Made by a program: the position numbers and the translations under genes. DNA of 8,435 nucleotides from an uncultured Demequina sp. Its GTDB lineage: Bacteria > Actinomycetota > Actinomycetes > Actinomycetales > Demequinaceae. This document shows positions 1 to 5,600 of the stretch, one piece after another (position 1 is the stretch's first letter; the number at the start of each line of letters is the position of its first letter). The stretch covers positions 1-8,435 of the forward strand of contig CALALQ010000267.1 of assembly GCA_937925595.1 (NCBI GenBank), given 5' to 3'. The notes beneath the pieces were generated by a model. The model saw nothing but the letters and a program-made list of their open reading frames with translations. It was not told the origin of the DNA and made no database searches.

Positions 1-66
1 GTGGATGGTGACGCGGTGCTGGGCGGCGATGAGGTTGACGTCGGGCTTCGGGTCGTTGCGGTGCAT
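1..66 (-). CDS. 5' end of an unidentified gene (partial, runs off left edge)
   Basis: Only the first 22 codons lie in the window. The reading frame begins with ATG at 66 and stays open to base 1 (MHRNDPKPDVNLIAAQHRVT..., then it continues outside). The start is supported by a good ribosome site, AGGAAGG, seven bases before the ATG. The upstream minus-strand gene stops at 83, leaving a 16-bp gap, so the two are probably co-transcribed. No function can be given from 22 residues. Confidence 0.62.
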   Translation of the reverse strand, partial: MHRNDPKPDVNLIAAQHRVTIH

Positions 67-82
67 GGTGCTGCCTTCCTGT

Positions 83-406
83 TCAGTGGCGGATGGTTGC
101 CCACGGGCCGGGCGTGGCGGCGCGGCGGCGGCGGGAGATGTCGGTGTACTCGGGCGCGATGCGCAGGAACGTCTCGGCCTGTTCGAGGTCCACGGCCGGG
201 TCCACGTCCTGGTCGTGCCCGTACCCGTTGCCGTACTCCCAGAACCGGTCGGCGGGCTGGACGATGCCCTCTGCGATGAGCAGGTCGAGGACGGTGCGGG
301 CGATACGTTCGTGCGCTCCGACGAGGGTCTTCCCGAGGAGTTCGTCGGCGATCGCGTCAGCGAGCTGCTCCTCGAGCGGGTGCGGCTGCGGGTCATCGTC
401 GTACAC
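83..406 (-). CDS. Hypothetical acidic 107-aa protein
   Basis: No family is recognised. The predicted soluble protein has an acidic start (MYDDDPQPHPLEEQ), an amphipathic helical stretch at about residues 11-50 (LADAIADELLG, AHERIARTVLDLLIAEGIV), an aromatic and Gly-rich turn (FWEYGNGYGHD) near 55-65 and a basic RRRR run near the C terminus. No signal peptide or membrane segment is seen. I chose GTG at 406 because AAGGAG sits five bases ahead of it. The frame is open further up to a GTG at 466, but that would place the leader stem-loop and the intergenic repeat inside the coding region and has no comparable ribosome site. The gene follows the membrane-protein gene at 479-1159 after a 72-bp gap. 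Codon use is strongly GC-ending, like its neighbours. Confidence 0.72.
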   Translation of the reverse strand: MYDDDPQPHPLEEQLADAIADELLGKTLVGAHERIARTVLDLLIAEGIVQPADRFWEYGNGYGHDQDVDPAVDLEQAETFLRIAPEYTDISRRRRAATPGPWATIRH

Positions 407-418
407 GGGGTCTCCTTG

Positions 419-445
419 CCTGATGGCGCACGGTGCGCCCTCAGG
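419..445 (-). promoter_or_regulatory. Stem-loop in the leader just before a ribosome site
   Basis: Inverted repeat: CCTGA and GGCGCA on one arm pair with TGCGCC and TCAGG on the other, with a single mismatch between the two blocks and a 3-nt loop (11 base pairs). It ends directly before the AAGGAG of the gene starting at 406. It could act as a factor-independent terminator for the gene ending at 479, although no T-run follows, or as a structure controlling translation of the 107-aa gene. The sequence does not decide between these. Confidence 0.55.
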
Positions 446-446
446 A

Positions 447-481
447 CCTACATGCGCAGTGCGCACCCGTTCCGCCGGTCA
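447..481 (-). repeat. Intergenic repeat element, copy 1
   Basis: A 35-bp element read on the minus strand. It begins at the TGA stop of the 226-aa gene as TGACCGGCGG and ends with GCACTGCGCATGT followed by AGG. Over the first 30 bases it matches the copy at 6949-6983 at 24 positions and the copy at 1804-1837 at 22 positions, with identical spacing. The 13-mer GCACTGCGCATGT is shared exactly with 6949-6983. It lies 41 bases upstream of the 107-aa gene. A promoter, a repressor site or a start-associated signal are all possible. Confidence 0.6.
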
Positions 482-1159
482 GCCGCGATTGAAGGTGACG
501 CCCTCCCATGCTCTCCACTCAACGTTCAGGTCGGGGAACATGTCGCGCGCCACGCTCAGGAGCTCCGGCCGGGCACGGCGACTGCGGGCGAACTGCCCAC
601 CGAGCCACACGAACATGCCCGCCGTCACGAGACCGCCGAGGGCACCGCCGACGCCGCTGCCACCGGTCAGTGTCCACCCGATGCCGGGTGCAAGCGCCGC
701 TGAGAACAGGAACAGGAACGGGTTCACGGCGTACGGCCGATACACCCGACGCGACAGGGCTGGGTGCTTCCGGGCGACACGGTGCCGCAGCGCCGACTGG
801 TCCAGTCCGTCCGGGCCGACCTCACCGAGCCGCATCCGGGCGAGCTCGATCTCCTGCTGGAAGGAGGGCGAGACCGCGCGCCCCCAGGCGCGCGCCTCGT
901 CGATGAGCCGCTCAGCGAGCTCAATCAGCTCACGGGGCTTCGCAAGCTCCTCGACGGCGCGAAGTCGCCGCTGGATGCCATCTGTCGCATCCTCCGGCAG
1001 GGGCTCGCGGACCGGCCCGGCGGTCGGTGCAGCGCTCGTCTGTGTGAGCGTCGCCGAGCACTTCGCACACGAGATGACCACGCTGAGTCCGGCAGCCGTG
1101 GCGACCTTGCGGTGTTCGCCGCCAGCCGCGCAGACGTCGGTGAGGATGGTGGTGCTCAC
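479..1159 (-). CDS. Membrane protein with putative N-terminal Cys/His metal site
   Basis: This 226-aa protein is not assigned to a family. Residues 1-40 hold C10, H16, C31 and C34 (CAKC), a possible treble-clef or zinc-ribbon-like site. Residues about 60-135 are charged and helical (EELAKPRELIELAERLIDEA). Two hydrophobic segments follow at about 147-166 and 168-190, joined by a Gly-rich turn, so the protein probably forms a membrane hairpin with both ends on one side. A basic stretch (ARSRRAR) follows the second segment, which favours a cytoplasmic C-terminal tail. There is no cleavable signal peptide. The GTG start at 1159 overlaps the TGA of the metallophosphoesterase gene (GTGA, 1156-1159), which implies translational coupling and perhaps a shared task; GAGGG lies just before it. 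The stop codon forms the start of the intergenic repeat at 447-481. Confidence 0.75.
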   Translation of the reverse strand: MSTTILTDVCAAGGEHRKVATAAGLSVVISCAKCSATLTQTSAAPTAGPVREPLPEDATDGIQRRLRAVEELAKPRELIELAERLIDEARAWGRAVSPSFQQEIELARMRLGEVGPDGLDQSALRHRVARKHPALSRRVYRPYAVNPFLFLFSAALAPGIGWTLTGGSGVGGALGGLVTAGMFVWLGGQFARSRRARPELLSVARDMFPDLNVEWRAWEGVTFNRG

Positions 1160-1764
1160 AGTGCCCTCGCAAACGCCAGGAGCTCCTCCTGGCTGACGGG
1201 AGTGAAGTCGTTGACGTCCACGCCGACGTTGAACATCCGACCGCTGATGCGGCGCTGTCCGTGGATGTGCCCGTGGATGAGGGGGTGGCCTTCGTCGGCG
1301 GGCCGGAAGAACGTGTGACGGTCCTGCTCGGTGTGGTCACCGTCGTACGGGTAGTGCGACACGGCGAACCGGACACCGTCGATGTCGATGGTGCAGCCGA
1401 GCTCGGGGAGGAGGGTGAACCCGGCATCCTCGTAGCGGCGGCGGAACTTCTCGATGTACGCGGGCTTGTTCCGGCCGGCTTCAGAGGTCCGGTCGTGGTT
1501 GCCGGGCACCATGAACTTGATGCCGTTCAGGCGGGCGGCGTACTCGATGGACTGGTCGAACGGGCCCAGGCACAGGTCGCCGGTTTGGATGAACACGTCG
1601 TTCACTCCGACGACTGCGTTGTGGCGGCGGACGATCTCCTCGCTCATCTCCTCGGCGGTCGCGAACGGACGGTTCGAGAGCTCGATGATGCGGGCGTGCA
1701 GGAAGTGGTGGTCACTGCCCGCCCACACTCGCCCGGCGGGCAGCAAGATGTGCGGCAGTGGCAT
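1156..1764 (-). CDS. Calcineurin-like metallophosphoesterase (COG4186-like)
   Basis: The 202-aa protein contains the full set of calcineurin-like phosphoesterase motifs: SDHH (D18, H20), GDL (D63), GNHD (N89, H90), a later SHYP (H137) and GHIH (H166, H168). These residues would bind two divalent metal ions for phosphomono- or diester hydrolysis. The N-terminal pattern, aspartate-x-histidine-F-x-H followed by RPF and EEM (residues 18-40), resembles the predicted phosphoesterases of COG4186; the natural substrate of that group is unknown to me. It is complete, cytosolic, and no ligand is missing. ATG at 1764 was chosen for the GAGGAG site five bases ahead. The frame stays open upstream to 1800, but that stretch holds a leader stem-loop. 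It overlaps the downstream membrane-protein gene by 4 bp, so the two are probably made in fixed ratio. Confidence 0.9.
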   Translation of the reverse strand: MPLPHILLPAGRVWAGSDHHFLHARIIELSNRPFATAEEMSEEIVRRHNAVVGVNDVFIQTGDLCLGPFDQSIEYAARLNGIKFMVPGNHDRTSEAGRNKPAYIEKFRRRYEDAGFTLLPELGCTIDIDGVRFAVSHYPYDGDHTEQDRHTFFRPADEGHPLIHGHIHGQRRISGRMFNVGVDVNDFTPVSQEELLAFARAL

Positions 1765-1780
1765 GAGGTCTCCTCGGGTC

Positions 1781-1801
1781 GGCGCAGCGAAGCGCTGCAC
1801 C
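1781..1801 (-). promoter_or_regulatory. Leader stem-loop upstream of the phosphoesterase
   Basis: On the minus strand GGTGCAGCG pairs with CGCTGCGCC around a CTT loop, nine pairs with one G-U. It sits between the intergenic repeat at 1804-1837 and the ribosome site GAGGAGACCTC, the same order as in the gap at 407-478. An alternative pairing of AGCGCTGC (1791-1798) with GCAGCGCT (1812-1819) would pull in part of the repeat. That leaves open a two-state leader, or a simple terminator for the gene ending at 1835. Confidence 0.5.
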
Positions 1802-1803
1802 TT

Positions 1804-1837
1804 CCCTATGCGCAGCGCTGGCGCTCGCCGCCGGTCA
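1804..1837 (-). repeat. Intergenic repeat element, copy 2
   Basis: A 34-bp element read on the minus strand. It starts at the TGA stop of the YjbR-like gene as TGACCGGCGG and ends CTGCGCATAGGG. The distance from TGACC to CTGCGCAT is 17 bases, the same as in the copies at 447-481 and 6949-6983. It is one base shorter than these because CAT is followed by AGG rather than GT plus two bases. It precedes the phosphoesterase start by about 40 bases. Confidence 0.58.
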
Positions 1838-2212
1838 GTCGGGTCTTCCGAAGGTGGCAGGGTCCACGGGGCGCTGGCGCGCAGGGAACTTCTCGACGAC
1901 GAGGAGGTACGAGTCGGTGACCAGGTCGCGGACGAGCTGCTCGTCGAGGCCGGCGCGGACGGTCACCCAATGTCTCTTGTTCATGTGGTAGCCGGGCGTG
2001 ATCTGCGGGTATGTGTCGCGGAGCATCCGGGCCTCTTCCGGGTCCGCTTTCAGGTTCACGATCGCTTCACCGTGGAGCTCTGCGAGCAGCATGAACACCT
2101 TGCCCCGGACCCGGTACACGTCCCACTCGGGACCGAACGGGTGGTCCAGCTCCGCGCCGGGCAGCTCCCCGGCGCGGTCCTGTGCCACCTTGTGCAGCGT
2201 ACTGTCGTCCAT
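1835..2212 (-). CDS. MmcQ/YjbR-fold protein (CyaY-like)
   Basis: The 125-aa protein matches the MmcQ/YjbR family along its whole length, which is the usual size: HPFG at 24-27, the strand VRGKVFMLL at 35-43, INLKADPEEA-like VNLKADPEEA at 52-61, the signature PGYHMNKRHWVTV at 73-85 and SYLLV at 101-105. The family has a double-wing fold related to CyaY and is thought to bind DNA in some members, but its biochemical role is largely undefined. It is probably cytosolic. I chose ATG at 2212, preceded by GGGAGGA with about nine bases spacing; the TTG/GTG codons at 2228-2233 are within that ribosome-site area. It lies between the flotillin gene (73-bp gap with hairpin) and the phosphoesterase gene (70-bp gap). 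Such genes are found in many actinobacteria and in some of their phages. Confidence 0.9.
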   Translation of the reverse strand: MDDSTLHKVAQDRAGELPGAELDHPFGPEWDVYRVRGKVFMLLAELHGEAIVNLKADPEEARMLRDTYPQITPGYHMNKRHWVTVRAGLDEQLVRDLVTDSYLLVVEKFPARQRPVDPATFGRPD

Positions 2213-2240
2213 CGGTTCCGATCCTCCCACCAACGCCGAA

Positions 2241-2270
2241 GCGCCCGGCCCCTATGCGGGAACCGGGCGC
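2241..2270 (-). terminator. GC-rich hairpin after the flotillin gene, containing an ATGCG-core site
   Basis: Perfect 8-bp arms (GCGCCCGG at 2241-2248 and CCGGGCGC at 2263-2270 on the plus strand) enclose an inner CCC/GGG stem with the loop GCATA when read on the minus strand. It lies 15 bases past the flotillin stop and 28 bases before the YjbR start. No T-run follows, as is common in high-G+C genomes. It may terminate or attenuate flotillin transcripts. The apex contains GCATAGGG (plus strand 2250-2257), also seen at 1804-1811 and 3797-3804. Confidence 0.55.
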
Positions 2271-2285
2271 CTCGTGCTGGGCGGC

Positions 2286-3746
2286 TCAGGCGAACTTGAC
2301 GTCGCCCAGGTCGATGTCAGCCTCGGTGACCGTGGCACCGGCGGCGATGCCGCGGCCGAGAGCCTGACCGTCGAGGATGCGGCTGAGGTCCACACCGGTT
2401 GCGGCCTTCACCGAGCCGAACGTGGCAGCCAGCGACTCGCTCTGCTCACGGGCCATGTGCGTGCCGGCGCTGTCGCCACCGACGAGGGTGACCGAGCCGA
2501 CGTTCGCGTAGCCCTTCGCGAACTCACCCATGAGCGTCGGCAGCACACCGATCAGCTCGCGGGCGAGGATCGCGTCCTGGTTCTCCTTCAGCGCCTCAGC
2601 CTCCGCCTTGATGGCTTCGGCCTTCGCCTGACCGGTCGCAGCGATCGCGGCGGCCTCAGCTTCGGCGCGGACACGGATGGCCTCAGCCTCCGCGGCGGCC
2701 GCGGCCTGGCGGGCGTCGGCCTCAGCCTTCACGCGGTACGCCTCGGCGTCCGCCTGCTGCTGGGCGATGACACGCTTGGCCTCAGCGTCCTTCTGCGCGG
2801 CGTACGCGCTCGCGTCAGCGTTCGACTGCTGCTCGTACTTGCGGGCGTCGGCGACCTTCTTGACCTCCGCGTCCAGGGTGGCCTGCTTGTTCTCAGCCTG
2901 CTGGAGGAGAACGGCCTGCTCACGCTCGGCGCGGGCGAGCGCCTCAGCCTGCTGCGCCTCCGCACGGGCACGACCGACCTCAGCGGACGCGGCCGCGGAG
3001 TTCTTGTCGTACGCGGTCTGCTCGACGAGGTTCTGCTCGTCGGTGGCGAGCTGGCGGGCCTTGACCTCGCGGGCTGCGTTGATGCGGGCGACTTCGGCCT
3101 CGCGGCGCACCCGCTCGACCTCGGTGGCACCGAGAGCCTCGATGTAGCCGTTGCGGTCGGTGATGCCCTGGATGGCGAACGAGTCCAGGATCAGGCCCTG
3201 CTCTTCGAGGTCGTTCTTGATGCCCTCGGCGATCTGATCGGAGAGCTTCTGACGGTCCTGCATGACCTCCTCGACCGACAGCTTCGCGACGACGCCGCGG
3301 AGGGCGCCTTCCAGCTGCTCGGTCGTGAACAGGTCGATGGCCTTGTCCTGGGTGGCGAAGCGCTCAGCGGCACGGCGCACGTACACGGGGTTCGAGCCCA
3401 CCTTCACGAGGGCGACGGCGGCCAGGTCGATGGTGACACCGTTCTTGGTCTGCGCGGTCGTGTCGAACTTGATCTGGCGGGCGCGGAGGCTGATGGCCTC
3501 GCAACGCTGCGTGATCTTGTTGACGAACGTACCGCCGCCGGTGATGACGGCCATGCTCGAAGCGGCACCGCCTTCGGCACCCTTCTGCTTCTTTCCGACG
3601 ACGACCAAAGCTTCGTCAGCCTTGGGCACTCGGTACCAGAGGCGGAAGAAGATGAACGCGACGATCGCGAGGACGACGAGGATGACGCCACCGACGATGA
3701 GCGCGCCGACACCGAGGCCGGCGGTGAGGATTCCAGAGAGATCCAT
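2286..3746 (-). CDS. Flotillin-like SPFH/Band-7 membrane protein
   Basis: This 486-aa protein has flotillin architecture and length. One N-terminal membrane segment spans about residues 10-36 (VGALIVGGVILVVLAIVAFIFF). An SPFH/Band-7 domain follows at about 38-205, with typical features such as GGGTFV at 70-75, FATQDKAIDLF at 130-140, LEGALRGVVAKLSVEEV at 145-161 and GLILDSFAIQGITD at 184-197. Residues about 206-390 form a long Ala/Glu/Gln-rich coiled coil with repeated AEAEA blocks, the hallmark EA repeats of flotillins. A C-terminal oligomerisation-type region ends at 486. Flotillins form ring-like cages on the inner face of membrane microdomains. In a phage a role in remodelling the host membrane, superinfection exclusion or shielding from membrane proteases is conceivable but not shown. 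ATG at 3746 has only a weak ribosome site (GAAAG). It is the first gene of the left minus-strand block. Confidence 0.93.
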   Translation of the reverse strand: MDLSGILTAGLGVGALIVGGVILVVLAIVAFIFFRLWYRVPKADEALVVVGKKQKGAEGGAASSMAVITGGGTFVNKITQRCEAISLRARQIKFDTTAQTKNGVTIDLAAVALVKVGSNPVYVRRAAERFATQDKAIDLFTTEQLEGALRGVVAKLSVEEVMQDRQKLSDQIAEGIKNDLEEQGLILDSFAIQGITDRNGYIEALGATEVERVRREAEVARINAAREVKARQLATDEQNLVEQTAYDKNSAAASAEVGRARAEAQQAEALARAEREQAVLLQQAENKQATLDAEVKKVADARKYEQQSNADASAYAAQKDAEAKRVIAQQQADAEAYRVKAEADARQAAAAAEAEAIRVRAEAEAAAIAATGQAKAEAIKAEAEALKENQDAILARELIGVLPTLMGEFAKGYANVGSVTLVGGDSAGTHMAREQSESLAATFGSVKAATGVDLSRILDGQALGRGIAAGATVTEADIDLGDVKFA

Positions 3747-3769
3747 ATGGTTACGGGCTTTCGTAGGGA

Positions 3770-3787
3770 GGCCGCCAGTTCGCGGCC
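3770..3787 (-). promoter_or_regulatory. Leader stem-loop of the flotillin gene
   Basis: Perfect 6-bp inverted repeat GGCCGC / GCGGCC with a 6-nt loop, lying 24 bases before the flotillin ATG and just downstream of the GGCGCATAGGG site. The order (ATGCG-core site, stem-loop, start) is the same as in the leaders at 407-478 and 1765-1834. A role in translation control is inference. Confidence 0.38.
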
Positions 3788-3796
3788 ACTCACCCG

Positions 3797-3807
3797 CCCT
3801 ATGCGCC
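3797..3807 (-). promoter_or_regulatory. ATGCG-core site upstream of the flotillin gene
   Basis: Minus-strand GGCGCATAGGG, sharing GCGCATAGGG exactly with 1804-1813 and GCATAGGG with 2250-2257. It lacks the TGACC half of the full element. It sits about 50 bases upstream of the flotillin start, as the full elements do for their genes. It could be part of the promoter or a repressor-binding site. Confidence 0.4.
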
Positions 3808-3808
3808 G

Positions 3809-3832
3809 CCCCTGCGGCGAATGTCGCAGGGG
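3809..3832. promoter_or_regulatory. Inverted repeat in the divergent promoter region
   Basis: Perfect 8-bp arms CCCCTGCG and CGCAGGGG flank an 8-nt spacer. The repeat lies between the divergent flotillin (minus) and 263-aa (plus) genes, upstream of both, so it does not follow any gene as a terminator would. An operator controlling both promoters, or a transcript-leader hairpin, is more likely. A second, imperfect repeat lies at 3853-3870 (TTCACAC / GTGCGAA) just before the plus-strand ribosome site. No clear -35/-10 pair can be assigned in this 133-bp region; TACCGT at 3838-3843 is a weak -10 candidate for the plus strand. Confidence 0.42.
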
Positions 3833-3879
3833 TGCCCTACCGTCGACGCTCGTTCACACCCTTGTGCGAAAGGCAGGAC

Positions 3880-4671
3880 GTGGCAGACCTCTCACCCGCC
3901 CTTCTCGAAGACCTCCGGTACGCCGTCGGCCGGTACGGGCTCTCCATCCTCGATGTCCCCCACGACCACCAGGGCAAGTCGATCGGCGAGCGCCTGATGA
4001 TGCTCGTCGAGGACGGGGCCGCCTACCCTGGCTGCACGTTCAAGCGGACGGACCTGCGCAACGAGAACGCGAGCGTGTGGGAGCTGTTCCCCGTGAACAC
4101 CGCGACCGTGAACGCGAAGAACGACCTGGTGGACCAGGCCGCACGTCTCATGGGTCGGGAACAGGAGCTTCGCAACGGCCCACGCCCTGCGATGGTCAAG
4201 CAGCTCCCGGAACGCCGGCACGTCGCAGCGCTCGAACAGCTCCTCGCGTTCATCGACGGTAACGGCGAGATTCCAGACATCGACGCGGACGAGTGGGCGG
4301 ACCTGGAGCTGTTCGAGCGTGCTGCTCTCATCATCCCCGAACTGCGGGACGCGGAAGCTGCAGCCCACACCCGCGCGCAGCTGATCCAGGAGCTCGCGCA
4401 GGGTCTGGTCCCGCCCGCGTCAGAGGTGTACGTCCGGCAGGCCCTCGACCTGGACGGGCGGCTCCGCAACGCCGACGTCACCCTCGCCGCGTACCAGGTG
4501 ACGGGGGCGCGGCTGCGTGAGGCGGTCGAACTGGCGCTCGAGGACACTCGCACCCACTTTGATGTCGCCCACCGGCTCCGTCAGGTGCGTGACGACTTGG
4601 AACTCATCGACGACGCCATCCACTGGCCTGGCCCGTGGCGGACCGCGCCCCGGCTGTCGGTGCCTGCTTAG
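3880..4671 (+). CDS. Hypothetical 263-aa helical protein, only plus-strand gene
   Basis: No family is recognised. The protein is predicted soluble and largely helical. Residues 1-110 form a mixed region containing GKSIGERLMMLVEDGAAYPG (32-51) and ENASVWELFPVN (62-73). Residues about 110-250 are rich in Leu/Ala/Glu/Arg heptad-like stretches (VAALEQLLAFI, LELFERAALIIPELRDAEAAA, REAVELALEDT, LRQVRDDLELIDDAI), suggesting coiled-coil or helical-bundle packing. GKS at 32-34 is not a Walker A motif. I chose GTG at 3880 because AAAGG lies six bases before it and the frame upstream runs into the divergent region. It is transcribed opposite to everything else here, diverging from flotillin. Its TAG (4669-4671) overlaps the TAA of the convergent gene (4668-4670). 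Codons are strongly GC-ending, which supports this strand over the antisense frames. Confidence 0.78.
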   Translation: MADLSPALLEDLRYAVGRYGLSILDVPHDHQGKSIGERLMMLVEDGAAYPGCTFKRTDLRNENASVWELFPVNTATVNAKNDLVDQAARLMGREQELRNGPRPAMVKQLPERRHVAALEQLLAFIDGNGEIPDIDADEWADLELFERAALIIPELRDAEAAAHTRAQLIQELAQGLVPPASEVYVRQALDLDGRLRNADVTLAAYQVTGARLREAVELALEDTRTHFDVAHRLRQVRDDLELIDDAIHWPGPWRTAPRLSVPA

Positions 4672-4961
4672 TCGAGGTCGTCGAGTGCCCGCTGCGCGTG
4701 GTCGATGAGAAGCTCATGGTCGCGCGGGTCTTCTCCGCGGAAGTCGAAGGAGACCACTTCGTCCCCGTCGGCGACGTAGACGCTGAAGTATTCGATGCCG
4801 GTGATGACGATCTCGTAAGGCACCCCGTCACGGCCGGTGAACTCGGTGACGAAATCGTCTTCCGGGTACTTCGGCGCATCCCACGTCCCATCCTCCGGCG
4901 GACGTCCGAACGTCACGTACTGCTTCGTGACGGGGTCGCGGGGACGGTCCCGGTCGTCCAT
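4668..4961 (-). CDS. Hypothetical 97-aa protein with one copy of a locally triplicated domain
   Basis: No named family. Residues 1-35 are a charged, Pro-rich lead (DPVTKQYVTFGRPPEDG). Residues 36-96 form a compact beta-rich then helical unit: FVTEFTGRDGVPYE, TGIEYFS, VADGDEVVSFDF, GEDP, then a helix ending AQRALDDL. The same order (F-x-T-x2-DG-x2-Y, an aromatic-Ser step, DG, F, G-D-P, helix with AL-x2-L) occurs twice in the product of the adjacent upstream gene, so these are paralogous units. ATG at 4961 is one base past the upstream stop (TGACATG) and has AGGGA seven bases before it, so the pair is surely co-translated. The stop overlaps the convergent plus-strand stop. Predicted small, acidic and cytosolic. 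Confidence 0.8.
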   Translation of the reverse strand: MDDRDRPRDPVTKQYVTFGRPPEDGTWDAPKYPEDDFVTEFTGRDGVPYEIVITGIEYFSVYVADGDEVVSFDFRGEDPRDHELLIDHAQRALDDLD

Positions 4962-4962
4962 G

Positions 4963-5538
4963 TCAGTTCCCTGTCAGGGCGGCGAGCGCGCGGCGTGCAG
5001 CGGCGGTGACACCGGCGATGTTGTGCGGGTCGCCGACGCCGGCGAACGTGCCCATCGACTGGCCGTCGGCGTTGCTCAGCGAATACTGGTCGTCGATGCC
5101 GGTGTACTCGGCGCCGTAGATGTCACCGTCCGGGGTGGTGAAGGTGAAGTACACCTCGTCGCGGCGGAACGTGACCGGATCGCGGCGCGGCGGGGCGGGA
5201 GTGCCGGTGGGTGCCCACGGGTCTTCGGGGGCTGCCTCGAAGCCGTCCTCTGCCAGTTCGTCGAGCGCGTCCATCGCACGGTGTTCGAGGTCTGCCGGGT
5301 CACCGTCGTCGTCGAAGGTGGTGAGGACGGTCCCGTCGATGGTGCACAGGGAGAAGATGCCGTCGCCTTCGTCCATGACGTCGTAGTGGTTCCCGTCCAT
5401 GCCGGTGACGGTGGCGACAGGGAACGTCTCGGCGGGAACGTCAAGGGGTGCCGGGTCGGTGTTGGACCCGGGACCGAACTGTCCGTTGGCCTTGTTGCGG
5501 CGGGCGTTGAGCTGGGCGAGGTCTGGCATACCCGTCAT
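4963..5538 (-). CDS. Hypothetical 191-aa protein with two copies of the same small domain
   Basis: Not assigned to a named family. Residues 1-30 hold a basic, flexible start containing NKANGQFGPG. I have an impression that similar GQF tails occur at the N termini of other actinophage proteins; this is unverified. Domain copy 1 lies at about 40-95 (VTGMDGNHYD, IFSLCTIDG, TFDDDGDP, AMDALDEL) and copy 2 at about 129-188 (FTTPDGDIYG, TGIDDQYSLSNADG, TFAGVGDP, ARRALAAL). A Pro-rich acidic linker joins them at about 98-123. The following gene carries a third copy. The start is uncertain: ATG at 5538 gives a 70-bp upstream gap matching other gaps here, ATG at 5529 (MPDLAQ) is equally plausible, and neither has a good ribosome site. 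A GTG at 5580 would fall inside the hairpin. Strong expression would need another signal. Confidence 0.78.
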   Translation of the reverse strand: MTGMPDLAQLNARRNKANGQFGPGSNTDPAPLDVPAETFPVATVTGMDGNHYDVMDEGDGIFSLCTIDGTVLTTFDDDGDPADLEHRAMDALDELAEDGFEAAPEDPWAPTGTPAPPRRDPVTFRRDEVYFTFTTPDGDIYGAEYTGIDDQYSLSNADGQSMGTFAGVGDPHNIAGVTAAARRALAALTGN

Positions 5539-5560
5539 GTACGCGGCTTGCCCGCGTGAC

Positions 5561-5600
5561 GAGACCGCGCTCGCATCCACAGGGCGGCGAGCGCGGTCTC
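5561..5600 (-). terminator. Perfect 14-bp inverted repeat, probable terminator
   Basis: GAGACCGCGCTCGC (5561-5574) and GCGAGCGCGGTCTC (5587-5600) pair perfectly around a 12-nt loop. The repeat begins eight bases after the stop of the 55-aa gene and ends 22 bases before the next start, so it most likely ends the transcript of the 6944-5609 gene group. No T-run is present. An attenuator in the leader of the 191-aa gene is an alternative. Confidence 0.7.

Noticed and set aside
407..466. GTG at 466 as start of the 107-aa gene
   Set aside because: It would make the repeat and the 419-445 stem-loop coding and lacks a ribosome site; GTG at 406 has AAGGAG five bases ahead.
3853..3870. Imperfect palindrome TTCACAC / GTGCGAA as a definite operator
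   Set aside because: Six of seven bases pair, but this is short enough to be chance; mentioned only in the divergent-region entry.
1998..4262. Very long plus-strand open frame (754 codons)
   Set aside because: It is antisense to the clear flotillin gene, the YjbR start and part of the 263-aa gene. Its product is a Leu/Gly/Asp-rich mirror of GC-biased codons with no domain.
3892..4553. Minus-strand open frames inside the plus-strand gene (3892-4368, 4023-4553)
   Set aside because: These lack ribosome sites and domain features and have codon bias typical of antisense frames, while the plus-strand frame has a ribosome site and GC-ending codons.
5539..5580. GTG at 5580 as start of the 191-aa gene
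   Set aside because: It lies in the loop of the perfect 14-bp inverted repeat and has no ribosome site. ATG at 5538 or 5529 is preferred.
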